Position numbers and translations under genes: made by a program. From Flavobacterium psychrotolerans (GTDB lineage: Bacteria; Bacteroidota; Bacteroidia; Flavobacteriales; Flavobacteriaceae), in assembly GCF_003097635.1 (NCBI RefSeq), contig NZ_QCZI01000005.1, forward strand, positions 145,449 to 209,448: a stretch of 64,000 bases of DNA. Reading direction: 5' to 3'. Shown here in pieces: positions 1 to 8,613 of the stretch. Numbering within the stretch: position 1 is the stretch's first letter; each line of letters opens with the position of its first letter. The notes beneath the pieces were generated by a model. It had not been told where the DNA came from. It made no database searches and was given only the letters and a program-made list of their open reading frames with translations.

Positions 1-276
1 TGCTCCCAGAATAATTGCCAAAGCATTCTTCATGGTAAATACTCCCGCACCTACAAAAGCCAAAACCATCAACGAAACCATAGAGCTACTCTGAAGAATG
101 CCCGTTACCAATGTACCACTCGCCACAGCGGCGATTTTGTTTTTTGTGCTGCGTTGCAAAAAGAGTTTGAAATTCCTCCCCGAAAGATTTTTTAATGACT
201 CTTCGAGCAAGTACATGGAATAAAGGAATAAACCTATACCAGCAGCCAATTTCAGGATTGAATTAAGAATTTCCAT
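1..276 (-). CDS. Na/Pi cotransporter family protein (partial, C-terminus outside window)
   Basis: Only the first 92 codons are in the window; the gene continues past base 1. The start codon is at 276-274. The visible part has a hydrophobic helix at about residues 5-25 and a second hydrophobic stretch at 48-82 holding the motif GTLVTGILQSSS (QSSS at 62-65). That motif marks the inverted repeat of PF02690 Na+/phosphate symporters (NptA/YjbB type), which import or export phosphate at the inner membrane using the sodium gradient. Family assignment is good; whether a C-terminal PhoU-like domain follows cannot be seen. Confidence 0.8.
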   Translation of the reverse strand, partial: MEILNSILKLAAGIGLFLYSMYLLEESLKNLSGRNFKLFLQRSTKNKIAAVASGTLVTGILQSSSMVSLMVLAFVGAGVFTMKNALAIILGA

Positions 277-366
277 AAGCCATAAATTCTATTAAAGTTA
301 ATGATAAAATCGTCCAATATCAAATTTTAAAATTTCGTCACTATGGCTTACGAGCTTGAATATCCC

Positions 367-418
367 TAAAAGAAATAGGGCCTAACCCTAATTAAAAAGT
401 TAAACCCTATTCTTTTGA
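367..418 (-). terminator. Probable terminator of the PspC/DUF2807 operon
   Basis: Inverted repeat with arms at 368-380 (AAAAGAAATAGGG) and 405-416 (CCCTATTCTTTT). One base is bulged and the loop is long (24 nt). It lies 26 bp beyond the stop codon of the DUF2807 gene, reading on the minus strand. The A/T ends of the arms provide a short U-run. The long loop makes it a moderate call. Confidence 0.4.
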
Positions 419-443
419 AATAAATTTTTGGAATTACATTTTC

Positions 444-1172
444 TTATTCTTTATTTACGCTTCCACCAGAACTGGATTTTTTATTTATGTTTTTTGCGAG
501 ATTATGGTAATTTACGTTTGCACCACTAGAGGCTTCTGCATTTAAGCTTACTAAAGGGTAAACATCAATCGAACTTCCGCTGGAGGCATTGGCGATAATA
601 TCATTCGAGAGTAATTTTTCAGCATCAATGGTACTACCGCTTGAGGAAGATATTTCCAGGTTAATCGCTTTCCCATCTAGGGTTATTTGGCTTCCGCTTG
701 ACGATTCACAAGATGCTTTTTCAGCTTCTATTGTAATTTTAACGGATGCACCACTACTTGATTTTATGGAAATATTTTCGCTTTTAAGGGTGTTTCTTGA
801 ACTTAAATTTGCTGCGCTGCTCACTTCAACTGATTCAATTACAGGTATTTTTACGATTACCTTTTTGGATTTCACATTGATATAATTTTTGTAATCTGAA
901 GTAATAATTAAAACCCCATTCTTTACTTTAGTAAGGATGTGTTTTTGCAAATTATCATCTGCAACAACCATCACTTCCAATTTATCGGATTGTTCCAGTA
1001 CAACATCGAGTCCGTTTTCTACTTCAATACTTTTAAAAGTCCCTTCGATTAATCTGTTTTCAGAAGTTACATTTCCACTTCCTTTTATGCCCTGAAATTG
1101 GCAAGAGGCGAAAAGTAACCCCATCGCGGTCATAACCACGATTTTAGTTAGTAGAATAAAAAATTTTAACAT
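444..1172 (-). CDS. Head GIN-domain (DUF2807) lipoprotein
   Basis: A 242-residue exported protein. The N-terminus is a lipoprotein signal with a lipobox ending LFASC (Cys24), so it is probably an envelope lipoprotein. The rest is a Ser/Gly-rich repetitive beta structure. The short motif SSSG or ASSG recurs about every 20 residues (KSSSGAS, ESSSGSQ, SSSSGST, NASSGSS, EASSGAN, KSSSGGS), as expected for the beta-helix-like DUF2807 (putative auto-transporter adhesin, head GIN domain) family. The gene starts 2 bp after the PspC gene and is the last gene of the operon. DUF2807 proteins next to PspC and PadR genes are common in Bacteroidetes. The molecular function is not known. Confidence 0.85.
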   Translation of the reverse strand: MLKFFILLTKIVVMTAMGLLFASCQFQGIKGSGNVTSENRLIEGTFKSIEVENGLDVVLEQSDKLEVMVVADDNLQKHILTKVKNGVLIITSDYKNYINVKSKKVIVKIPVIESVEVSSAANLSSRNTLKSENISIKSSSGASVKITIEAEKASCESSSGSQITLDGKAINLEISSSSGSTIDAEKLLSNDIIANASSGSSIDVYPLVSLNAEASSGANVNYHNLAKNINKKSSSGGSVNKE

Positions 1173-1174
1173 GG

Positions 1175-2878
1175 CTACTTTGTTTTAATTAGAATTCCGT
1201 TTTTGTCAATTTTTATGGTACTTGTTTTATTTTCTTTATTTATGATGTCTTTTCCATTAATTTTCAATTCAATATCATTTATAGTATCATTTTCAATATC
1301 ATTCCACTCATTTTCTTCTGGAGGGCAATTCAAACATTTTACTTGTGAACTTTCCGCTTTATAGACATAATTGTCTGAAGTGAAATGTAAATTAAAGAAG
1401 GAATCATCAGAATCATCATAGTCTTGAACACTACTGTCTGGTTTTAAAAGGGTTCCTTCCGGTACGTACAAAAAGAGTTCTACTTCTTGGTCTCGGTATT
1501 TATTTTTAAAATCGGTCAATAAATAATTATCCAAAATCAATTGATTCCCAATAATTTTATAGCCATATCTAATTTTTTCAGCCGTTTTTCTTGCTTCCGC
1601 CAATGATTTTCCTTTGGCTTCTTTTTCAATTTGAAGGTAAGGCAGTTTTTCATCGGTTTTCAAAATGTGAATGCTTACTTTATTTGAATAAATCACGTGA
1701 ACATTTGAAGAATCCCGGGTTATCATAAAGTTATTGTGCTCGTTGACATCCTTGGCAAAAAAATCATTGTGCGTGAATTTGATGAAAAGTGTATCTTTAT
1801 CTTTCAATTGAATGGTTTCCTTTTTAACGATTCTTCCATTAGCAGCAAATTCTGTCGCTTGTTTAATGCCAATACTGATTAAAATCCCAATCGCAATGAG
1901 CCAAAGTGCCAATAAGGTGTATTTTGCAATATTCCCAATCGATTTGATGCTTGGAGACAATAATTTGAATCCCAAAAGTAACAAGAAAAAGAACGGAATT
2001 CCAATGGCTAAAAACATCAATACTCCAAAAGCCCAAATAGGATAATCTGAAAAATTACCAGCATTCACGAAGTCTTGCCAAGGAAAATCGATAAAAGCGG
2101 TAGAGCCTAGAGTAAACACTCCAATAAACAAAATAACTAGTGTTACCAAACTTGTCATTATCAAAATCACGCCTAGAATTTTTGCAAAAATTTTGAAAAT
2201 ACTTGCAAATACGTCGCCGATTTCTCCTATAAATTTTCCGAAACCAGTTTTAACTTGGTTTCCCATTTTGTCATAATTAGCATTTTTGAATTTTTCTGAA
2301 ACAGTCTCAAACTCTTCTCTAACTTTTTTCTCAATATTAGAAATGGTTATTGGCTCACCTGTCATTTCCAGTTTTTCAGACGTGGTAACAGCCTCCGGCA
2401 TTACAATCCATAGAATTATATAAGCAATAATTCCAAAACTAGTCGATGCTAATACCAAGAATAAAATTTTAATCCAAACAGAATCAATTCCAAAATAGTG
2501 ACCTAAACCCGTACAAACTCCTGCGATTGAACCTTTTTCTTTATCTCGATATAATTTTTTATGAACTCTATTTGTATCATTGAAATTATTTTTTTGAGAT
2601 TCGTCCCCATCAGAATCAATTCTATAATCTTCTGGTTGACCCATTACGGCAATAATTTCGTCTAGTTCTTTCAAATTAATAACCTGTTTGTCGCTAGTGT
2701 GTTTTTCGGTTATCAATTCGGCAATGCGCAATTCAATGTCTTTAATGATTTCATCTTGACCATTTGAGTTGGATAAGGAACGCTTTATGGCATCAAAATA
2801 ACGAGATAGTTTTTGGTAAGCATCTTCGTCAATGTGAAAGAACATTCCGCCTAAATTTATGTTTACAGTTTTGTTCAT
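1175..2878 (-). CDS. PspC-domain membrane protein
   Basis: A 567-residue inner-membrane protein. Residues 1-90 form a soluble helical region found in Bacteroidetes PspC proteins. Residues 106-165 are a PspC domain (KLYRDKEKGSIAGVCTGLGHYFGID, given here only as the family landmark, followed by a membrane helix). Three further hydrophobic segments lie at about 230-260, 280-305 and 320-340. The remaining 220 residues form a predicted extracytoplasmic region rich in charged and acidic residues. PspC domains belong to the phage-shock envelope-stress response. The gene lies 5 bp after a PadR regulator and 2 bp before a DUF2807 lipoprotein, which suggests one transcript sensing or protecting the envelope. 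The exact role is inferred. Confidence 0.85.
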   Translation of the reverse strand: MNKTVNINLGGMFFHIDEDAYQKLSRYFDAIKRSLSNSNGQDEIIKDIELRIAELITEKHTSDKQVINLKELDEIIAVMGQPEDYRIDSDGDESQKNNFNDTNRVHKKLYRDKEKGSIAGVCTGLGHYFGIDSVWIKILFLVLASTSFGIIAYIILWIVMPEAVTTSEKLEMTGEPITISNIEKKVREEFETVSEKFKNANYDKMGNQVKTGFGKFIGEIGDVFASIFKIFAKILGVILIMTSLVTLVILFIGVFTLGSTAFIDFPWQDFVNAGNFSDYPIWAFGVLMFLAIGIPFFFLLLLGFKLLSPSIKSIGNIAKYTLLALWLIAIGILISIGIKQATEFAANGRIVKKETIQLKDKDTLFIKFTHNDFFAKDVNEHNNFMITRDSSNVHVIYSNKVSIHILKTDEKLPYLQIEKEAKGKSLAEARKTAEKIRYGYKIIGNQLILDNYLLTDFKNKYRDQEVELFLYVPEGTLLKPDSSVQDYDDSDDSFFNLHFTSDNYVYKAESSQVKCLNCPPEENEWNDIENDTINDIELKINGKDIINKENKTSTIKIDKNGILIKTK

Positions 2879-2883
2879 GACTA

Positions 2884-3213
2884 TTATTTTTGGTTTGTGA
2901 TTATATTTACTGCATCAGACAATTCAGTCCAAGTGCTATTTAATTCATTTAAAAAAGTTTGTCCTATTTCGGTCAGTCCATAATATTTTCTTGGTGGTCC
3001 CGAGGTAGATTCTTCCCAACGGTAATTGAGCAATCCGTCATTTTTTAATCTTGTTAGTAGCGGATAAATGGTTCCTTCCACCACAAGTAATTTTGCGTTT
3101 TTCAAAGTGTCAAGTATCTCGGATGTGTAGGCATCTTTTTCCTTTAATACAGATAAGATACAAAATTCGAGAACACCTTTTCGCATCTGGGCTTTTGTGT
3201 TTTCAATGTTCAT
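2884..3213 (-). CDS. PadR family transcriptional regulator
   Basis: A 109-residue winged-helix regulator. The pattern RKGVLEFCILSVLKEKDAY, then EGTIYPLLTRLKNDGLL, then a GPPRKYYGLTEIG beta-wing is the PadR signature (PF03551). These repressors bind as dimers to operators near their own operon. The gene sits between the DUF4870 gene (49 bp upstream) and the PspC gene (5 bp downstream), so autoregulation of this envelope operon is likely. The ligand is unknown. The start at 3213 fits the usual short PadR N-terminus. Confidence 0.9.
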   Translation of the reverse strand: MNIENTKAQMRKGVLEFCILSVLKEKDAYTSEILDTLKNAKLLVVEGTIYPLLTRLKNDGLLNYRWEESTSGPPRKYYGLTEIGQTFLNELNSTWTELSDAVNIITNQK

Positions 3214-3262
3214 GATTCATTTTTGATTTTTTTGTTAAACTATTCATTTTTTGATTGATGAT

Positions 3263-3718
3263 TTATTTTAAAAACGGAATTGTAAATGGATATTTATATA
3301 TTTCTCCGTTTGATGCTTTTACAGATGCCAATAGGATTAAGAAAAACTCGGCAATTTTTATAGCAAGCAAAAGGACTACTGCAATTATGGCAACAATTAC
3401 AATTCCGTTGATGTGCTCTATATTGAAATTTTTAATGGGAAACGCATCATTATTAGAAATTTCAATAATGGAAATGTTTTTCAAAACCGTTACAATAAAT
3501 ATTGGAATTGCGATTAATCCTAATGCTAAAGAATACATAAACAAACTCAACTGAAAATTCAAAACTTGTTTTCCTTGAGCGTCAAGATTTTCGGATTTGT
3601 CCTTAGTCGAACTCCAAATAAGTAAGGGAAATATAAAATTCCCAAACGGAATAAAATATTGAGACAATGCACTTAAGTGAATCAATGTTGCTGTATTATT
3701 ATTGCTATTTGTTTTCAT
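3263..3718 (-). CDS. DUF4870 domain-containing membrane protein
   Basis: A 151-residue protein with three hydrophobic segments. The sequence begins with a loop typical of the family (TLIHLSALSQYFIPFGNFIFPL) and has the landmark QVLNFQLS about residue 50, followed by helices at about 55-78 and 100-130 and the C-terminal NGEIYKYPFTIPFL. This matches DUF4870 (Tic20-like small membrane proteins). It is the first gene of the minus-strand operon leading to PadR, PspC and the DUF2807 lipoprotein, with a 49-bp gap to PadR. No catalytic residues are recognisable. Its function is unknown. Confidence 0.85.
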   Translation of the reverse strand: MKTNSNNNTATLIHLSALSQYFIPFGNFIFPLLIWSSTKDKSENLDAQGKQVLNFQLSLFMYSLALGLIAIPIFIVTVLKNISIIEISNNDAFPIKNFNIEHINGIVIVAIIAVVLLLAIKIAEFFLILLASVKASNGEIYKYPFTIPFLK

Positions 3719-3804
3719 ATTTGTAAAATATATTTGTTAAGTGTAAATTATATTTTGAAATCATGTTGACACACTGTTTTAAAATCATATAGTAATTTCT
3801 TATG

Positions 3805-3812
3805 CAAATATA
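3805..3812 (-). promoter_or_regulatory. -7 promoter element for the DUF4870 operon
   Basis: Read on the minus strand the bases are TATATTTG, an exact match to the Bacteroidetes -7 consensus TAnnTTTG. It lies 87 bp upstream of the DUF4870 start codon. No clear -33 TTG was found at the usual 17-23 bp spacing, so this rests on the -7 box alone. Confidence 0.4.
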
Positions 3813-4008
3813 TATCTAAAAGACAGTATCTTGTTTCGCATAGTAGTGTATGTTAACAAAAAATTAACATCTATGAAAAATTAAAAAAAAACATTATAAC
3901 TTGTACTTCTAGTATTTATAAGGTATTGGAATGTATTATAGAAAGAAATAACAGATTGTTAAATGCTACCCTAAAAAAATACATTACATTTCGGAAAATA
4001 TAAAAGCA

Positions 4009-4461
4009 ATGAATTCTACAGTTCGGAAAATCAATATTTTTCTATTATTCAAATTGCCTTCGGCTTTTTTTTGTGGTGTAAGAGTAAAAAATATAAATGA
4101 AATGCAATGTACCGTTTCCGTCAAGCACCGATGGATCAATCAAAATCCGTTCAATTCCATTTATTTTGCAGTGCAGGCAATGGCTGCAGAGCTTTCTACA
4201 GGCGCCATGGTCATGAATCAAGTGGCGAAAAGTGGAAAATCCATATCTATGTTAGTAGCAAATAACAAAAGTAACTTTTCAAAAAAAGCGACTGGTCGGA
4301 TTGATTTTATTTGCAAAGATGGGCATTTGATTGAAAATGCCATCCGTCAAACCCTAGCTACTGGCGAAGGACAAACCTTCTGGATGAAATCTATTGGAAT
4401 TAACGAAAAAGGGGAACAGGTTTCTGAAATGGATTTCGAATGGAGTGTAAGGGCAAAATAA
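4009..4461 (+). CDS. DUF4442 hotdog-fold protein (thioesterase-like)
   Basis: A 150-residue protein resembling DUF4442/PaaI-like hotdog proteins: an N-terminal helix, a strand with NEMQCTVSVKHRWINQNPFNSIYFAVQAMAAELSTG (the central hotdog helix), then antiparallel strands. Hotdog proteins of this type usually bind or hydrolyse acyl-CoA thioesters, but no specific catalytic acid is obvious and no substrate can be named. The gene stands alone on the plus strand, 81 bp before the SDR gene, possibly co-transcribed with it. An imperfect -7 (TACATTTC, 3985-3992) precedes it. Confidence 0.7.
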   Translation: MNSTVRKINIFLLFKLPSAFFCGVRVKNINEMQCTVSVKHRWINQNPFNSIYFAVQAMAAELSTGAMVMNQVAKSGKSISMLVANNKSNFSKKATGRIDFICKDGHLIENAIRQTLATGEGQTFWMKSIGINEKGEQVSEMDFEWSVRAK

Positions 4462-4542
4462 TTTTTTGAGAAGTACACAATCGTTAATTCGAACCTAATA
4501 TTGTACTGATATCAAATATAGATAATTAACTTTGAAATAAAA

Positions 4543-5448
4543 ATGAGAATTCTAATTACTGGAGCAACGGGACTTATCGGTACCGAAATTGTTTCCCTGT
4601 TATTGCAAAATGGGGTTAGCGTTCATTATCTTACCACCTCTAAAAGAAAAATTGAAAACCAACTTAATTACAAAGGTTTTTTTTGGAATCCAGAGCAAGG
4701 AATCATAGATGAAAATTGTTTGATGGGAGTGGATGCAATCATTCATTTAGCGGGAGCATCCATCTCAAGAAGATGGACAAAAGCATACAAACAAGAAATC
4801 ATAGAAAGTAGAATATTTTCTTCAAATGCACTTTTCAAAGCCCTAAAAGAGAATCCCAACCAAGTCAAACAAATTGTGTCAGCTTCAGGAACAGCAATTT
4901 ACCCGAATAGTTCCACCGAAATTTATACCGAAGAATCAAAAGCTATTGAGAATGATTTTCTAGGAAATGTAGTTCTTAAATGGGAAGAAAGTGTCGATAA
5001 GTTCCAACTACTGAATATTAAAGTCTGTAAATTGAGAACCGGAATTGTTTTATCTAATAAAGGCGGCGCCTTAGTAGAAATGATTAAGCCCATAAAATTA
5101 GGACTTGGCTCGCCATTTGGCGATGGAAAACAAATGCAGTCTTGGATTCATTTACACGATTTAGCTGCCATGTACTTTTTTGCCATACAAAACTCTTGGG
5201 AAGGTATTTATAATGCCGTGGCTCCAAATCCTGTAACAAATGAAATGCTCACTAAGACAATCGCTAACTTACTAAACAAACCATTATTTATGCCTAATAT
5301 GCCAGAATTTGTAATGAGTCTATTGTTAGGGGAAATGCACGAACTTTTGTTTACCGATAAAAACATAAGTGCCCAAAAAGCCCTTGGTACCGGATTCACG
5401 TTTCAATATCCCAGAGTAGAAAATGCTTTAGAAAACATATTAGTATGA
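4543..5448 (+). CDS. TIGR01777 family NAD(P)-binding SDR oxidoreductase
   Basis: A 301-residue extended short-chain dehydrogenase/epimerase. The N-terminal Rossmann motif is GATGLIGTEIV (residues 7-17). Next come DAIIHLAGASISRRWTKAYK and SASGTAIY, which characterise TIGR01777 (YfcH/SulA-type epimerases), and a C-terminal DUF1731-like tail ending in the conserved ALGTGFTFQYP. It is cytoplasmic. The substrate is unknown for nearly all members. It follows the DUF4442 gene by 81 bp, and a hairpin terminator lies 50 bp after its stop. Confidence 0.9.
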   Translation: MRILITGATGLIGTEIVSLLLQNGVSVHYLTTSKRKIENQLNYKGFFWNPEQGIIDENCLMGVDAIIHLAGASISRRWTKAYKQEIIESRIFSSNALFKALKENPNQVKQIVSASGTAIYPNSSTEIYTEESKAIENDFLGNVVLKWEESVDKFQLLNIKVCKLRTGIVLSNKGGALVEMIKPIKLGLGSPFGDGKQMQSWIHLHDLAAMYFFAIQNSWEGIYNAVAPNPVTNEMLTKTIANLLNKPLFMPNMPEFVMSLLLGEMHELLFTDKNISAQKALGTGFTFQYPRVENALENILV

Positions 5449-5498
5449 AAGTAGTGATGTTTTTTATTTACTGCATTAATCGCTAAAATGATCCTCAG

Positions 5499-5521
5499 TT
5501 AAAAAGGCAAAGCCTTTTTAG
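5499..5521 (+). terminator. Rho-independent terminator after the SDR gene
   Basis: Perfect hairpin with arms AAAAAGGC (5501-5508) and GCCTTTTT (5512-5519) around a 3-nt AAA loop. The U-rich 3' arm acts as the U-tract. It sits 50 bp after the stop codon of the TIGR01777 gene. Confidence 0.6.
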
Positions 5522-5809
5522 TTACATGTTTACCCCAAAAAAACATATTGTTTTGATTATTAAATCCTATTACTTAATTCTGAAATCGAAGCGTTTATTT
5601 TTGTCGTATTTATTAGGAATAAGCCAAAAATAACCTTCAATTATTATCGAATTAAACATTCCCTTAATTATTTATTTTGTAAATTGTAACCTGATAATTG
5701 AATTCTGATATCGTCATTAATCAACAATATATTTTTGTATGAAAGGCTTATTATTGTCAAACATTATTAAAAAAATTATGCTTCGTTAATACTAAATATA
5801 ATTTACATC

Positions 5810-5817
5810 TAAATTTG
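5810..5817 (+). promoter_or_regulatory. -7 promoter element for the polyphosphate operon
   Basis: TAAATTTG matches the Bacteroidetes -7 consensus TAnnTTTG exactly. No good -33 TTG is present at the normal spacing. If used, it gives an untranslated leader of about 155 nt that contains the conserved block at 5901-5981. A second consensus -7 (TATTTTTG, 5730-5737) would give a longer leader. Confidence 0.4.
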
Positions 5818-5900
5818 ACAATCATCCAAATCATAAATCAGAGGCGATTGATGGCGCTAAGAATACCAATTGGAAATAATAAAAAATTTCTGTATATAAA

Positions 5901-5981
5901 ATCGGCATGATTCGAAATCACAAACATTGATGAACAATGGCGATATCACATCCAATAAAAAACAAATAGTATCTATATATG
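5901..5981 (+). promoter_or_regulatory. Conserved 81-nt leader element, copy 1 (polyphosphate operon)
   Basis: This block aligns without gaps to 43748-43828: 63 of the first 80 positions are identical by hand count, and both copies end exactly with the ATG of the following gene. Predicted pairings: P1, 5901-5907 with 5938-5944 (seven pairs, one G-G mismatch); P2, TGATT/AATCA at 5908-5912 and 5916-5920 with a 3-nt loop; a weak P3, 5927-5929 with 5935-5937. The string AACAAATAGTAT just before the start codon is conserved. It could be a structured 5' UTR or a protein-binding site; no ligand or regulator is known. Confidence 0.65.
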
Positions 5982-6464
5982 AAAAATCTAATCATTATAA
6001 GACATGCCAAATCAAGTTGGGATGTTCCCCTTCAGGATATTGATAGACCTTTAAATATTAGAGGAGTTACTGATGCACATTTGGTGGCCTCAAAGTGTAT
6101 ACCATATTTACCCAAAACGTTTTTGATGTGGAGTAGCACGGCAAAGAGAGCCTCGGAGACCGCCATTATTTTTGCCCAAAACATTTCTTATCCCATAGAA
6201 AATATCACTTTTAGGGAAGACCTCTATACTTTTGACGAAAAAAAATTAGAAAAAATCATCAAATCTTGCAATAATGATTATGATAATGTTATTCTTTTTG
6301 GGCATAATGAGGCTATTACAAATTTTGTTAATAAATTTGGGGATGTTTTTATAGAAAATATTCCTACATCGGGGTTTGTATCCATGCAATTTCATTCCGA
6401 AAATTGGCAATCTATAGGCAAAGGCAAAATCAACAAAATAATATTTCCAAAAGATTTAAAATAA
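5979..6464 (+). CDS. SixA-like histidine phosphatase
   Basis: A 161-residue branch-1 histidine phosphatase. The RHG-type motif is RHAKSS (catalytic His at residue 8), with the second arginine region WSSTAKRASETA near residues 50-62 and the conserved LFGHNEAIT holding the proton-donor-side His. Length and motifs fit SixA, which removes phosphate from phosphohistidine on signalling proteins; a small-molecule phosphatase role is also possible. It is the first gene of an operon with PPK1 (4-bp gap) and Ppx/GppA. The start codon is fixed by the leader element conserved up to this ATG. Confidence 0.85.
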   Translation: MKNLIIIRHAKSSWDVPLQDIDRPLNIRGVTDAHLVASKCIPYLPKTFLMWSSTAKRASETAIIFAQNISYPIENITFREDLYTFDEKKLEKIIKSCNNDYDNVILFGHNEAITNFVNKFGDVFIENIPTSGFVSMQFHSENWQSIGKGKINKIIFPKDLK

Positions 6465-6468
6465 ATAT

Positions 6469-8598
6469 ATGACGAATAACAAATATATAGATAGGGAAAA
6501 AAGCTGGTTGGCTTTTAACGCAAGAGTATTACAGGAAGCTGGAGATGAAACAGTTCCTTTACTTGATCGGTTACGTTTTTTAGGAATTTTCTCTAATAAT
6601 TTGGATGAATTTTTTAGGGTTCGTTTTGCCGCAGTCAGAAGATTAAGCCTGTCAGGAGTTTCTGGAGAAAGTGTTTTAGGCGGAATTAGTGCTAAACAAT
6701 TGCTTAATGACATTACGGAAATTGTTATTGAACAGCAATCGGAAAGTTTGAGAATATTAAGTATCATAGACAAAAAACTACAGGATGAAAACATTTTTAT
6801 GATAAATGAAAATGAAATTTCTGAAGAACAAGAAATTTTCATTAAAGATTTTTTTATCCAAAAAGTCAGTCCGGCTTTAGTCACAATTATTTTAAATGAT
6901 TTGGCCGAATTCCCGGTGCTTAAAGACAGCGTAGGATATCTCGCCATTAAGTTGGTCATGAAGCCATCCAAACAGTCAAGATCATTTTTAAATCCAAAAA
7001 AATCAAGACAGGAAATCCGGTATGCCATTATTGAAATACCTAAAACCATTAACCGATTTGTGGTTTTACCCTCTTGTAATGAAAAAAAGCATATCATATT
7101 TTTGGATGATGTGATTCGTCATAACTTGGGCAAAATTTTCAATATTTTTGATTATGAAAGTATTTCTGCACACATGATAAAAATTACACGTGATGCCCAA
7201 TTGGAAATTGACAGTGATTTAAGTAAAAGTATGCTCGAAAAAATTGCAACAAGTGTAAAAGACAGAAGAATTGGAGAACCTGTTCGCTTTATTTATGACC
7301 AACAGATAGAAAAAGATACTCTTAAATTTTTCATTTCCAAAATACATATTGACGCAACCGATAGCGTAATTCCTGGAGGAAAATACCACAATAGAAGGGA
7401 TTATATGGATTTTCCTAACCTCGGTCGGTTTGATTTATTATATAAAACCAATGAGCCTTTACCAGTCTGTGGATTGGGTTTAGAAGGGAGCATTTTAGAT
7501 AAAATCAGTAAGAAAGATTACTTGATTCACGCTCCTTATCAATCCTTTTCCTATTTAATTAAATTTTTAAGAGAGGCTGCTTTAGACCCAAAAGTAACCA
7601 CTATCAAAATTACATTGTATCGTCTTGCAAAAAATTCTCAAATTGTAAGTTCACTTATTAATGCCGCTAAAAACGGAAAAAAAGTTACGGTACAAATCGA
7701 ACTCCAAGCACGATTCGATGAGGCTAGTAATATTTACTATGCAGAGCAAATGCAAACTGAAGGAATCAATCTTATTTTCGGAATAAAGGGCTTAAAAGTA
7801 CACAGTAAAATATGCGTAATTGAAAGAGTAGAATCGGATAAATTAAAATTATACGGATTAATTTCGACTGGAAATTTTAATGAATCTACTGCAAAAGTCT
7901 ATACGGATGTTACTCTTTTTACTAGTCATGAGCAAATTTTAAAAGACATAGATAAAGTATTTGATTTTTTCGATGTAAATTTCAGAGTGTATCGTTACAA
8001 ACATTTAATCGTTTCCCCTCATTATACTAGAACTCGATTTTATAAATTAATTGATCGTGAAATAGATAATGCATTATTAGGAAACGAAGCGTATATAAAA
8101 TTAAAGATGAATAGCTTATCGGATTATCACATGATAGACCGATTGTACAAAGCAAGTAGAGTTGGAGTTAAAATTCAACTACAAATAAGAGGTATATGTT
8201 CCTTAATTCCAGGAGTTAAGGGCATGAGCGAAAACATAGAAGCCATAAGTATTGTCGATAATTATTTAGAACATTCTCGGGTTTATATTTTTGCAAATAG
8301 TGGAGAACCTGAAGTATTTATTTCTTCCGCCGATTTTATGACTCGAAATCTGGACGGCAGGGTAGAAGTAACCTGTCCAATTTATGACGAAAACATTAAA
8401 AAGGAATTGATTGATATTTTTGATATAGGCTGGAAAGGAAACGTAAAAGCGCGCTATCATTCAGAAAAACTAGACAATAAATATCGAGTTCGTGGACAAA
8501 ATCCCATTTTTAGGGCTCAATTGGAAATGTATAACTACTATAAAAATCGAATGGAGCATGTTGTAGATAACGTCCAAATAACAGGCACCCAATCGTAA
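6469..8598 (+). CDS. ppk1: Polyphosphate kinase 1
   Basis: A 709-residue enzyme that reversibly polymerises the gamma-phosphate of ATP into inorganic polyphosphate. The order fits PPK1: N-terminal helical domain (starting DREKSWLAFNARVLQEA), a head domain, then two phospholipase D-like catalytic domains. The autophosphorylated His lies in KVHSKICVIER (His445), the second catalytic His in LEHSRVYIF (His602), and the conserved GNFNE follows ISTG at about 465. The length is normal. It lies 4 bp after the SixA-like gene and 15 bp before Ppx/GppA, so synthesis and breakdown of polyphosphate are co-transcribed. Confidence 0.97.
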   Translation: MTNNKYIDREKSWLAFNARVLQEAGDETVPLLDRLRFLGIFSNNLDEFFRVRFAAVRRLSLSGVSGESVLGGISAKQLLNDITEIVIEQQSESLRILSIIDKKLQDENIFMINENEISEEQEIFIKDFFIQKVSPALVTIILNDLAEFPVLKDSVGYLAIKLVMKPSKQSRSFLNPKKSRQEIRYAIIEIPKTINRFVVLPSCNEKKHIIFLDDVIRHNLGKIFNIFDYESISAHMIKITRDAQLEIDSDLSKSMLEKIATSVKDRRIGEPVRFIYDQQIEKDTLKFFISKIHIDATDSVIPGGKYHNRRDYMDFPNLGRFDLLYKTNEPLPVCGLGLEGSILDKISKKDYLIHAPYQSFSYLIKFLREAALDPKVTTIKITLYRLAKNSQIVSSLINAAKNGKKVTVQIELQARFDEASNIYYAEQMQTEGINLIFGIKGLKVHSKICVIERVESDKLKLYGLISTGNFNESTAKVYTDVTLFTSHEQILKDIDKVFDFFDVNFRVYRYKHLIVSPHYTRTRFYKLIDREIDNALLGNEAYIKLKMNSLSDYHMIDRLYKASRVGVKIQLQIRGICSLIPGVKGMSENIEAISIVDNYLEHSRVYIFANSGEPEVFISSADFMTRNLDGRVEVTCPIYDENIKKELIDIFDIGWKGNVKARYHSEKLDNKYRVRGQNPIFRAQLEMYNYYKNRMEHVVDNVQITGTQS

Positions 8599-8613
8599 AT
8601 CTTAAAATTAAAC

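Larger units (their letters stand above)
5449..5978 (+). other. 530-bp intergenic region with terminator, promoter and conserved leader
   Basis: No gene was recognised here. From left to right it holds a hairpin terminator (5499-5521), an AT-rich stretch with a -7-like TATTTTTG at 5730-5737, a better placed -7 TAAATTTG at 5810-5817, and an 81-nt block from 5901 that is repeated upstream of the esterase gene at 43826 (listed separately). Confidence 0.6.

Noticed and set aside
6456..7097. 213-codon minus-strand frame inside ppk1
   Set aside because: Lies fully opposite the well-supported ppk1 catalytic gene; translation has no domain and codon pattern is that of a shadow frame.
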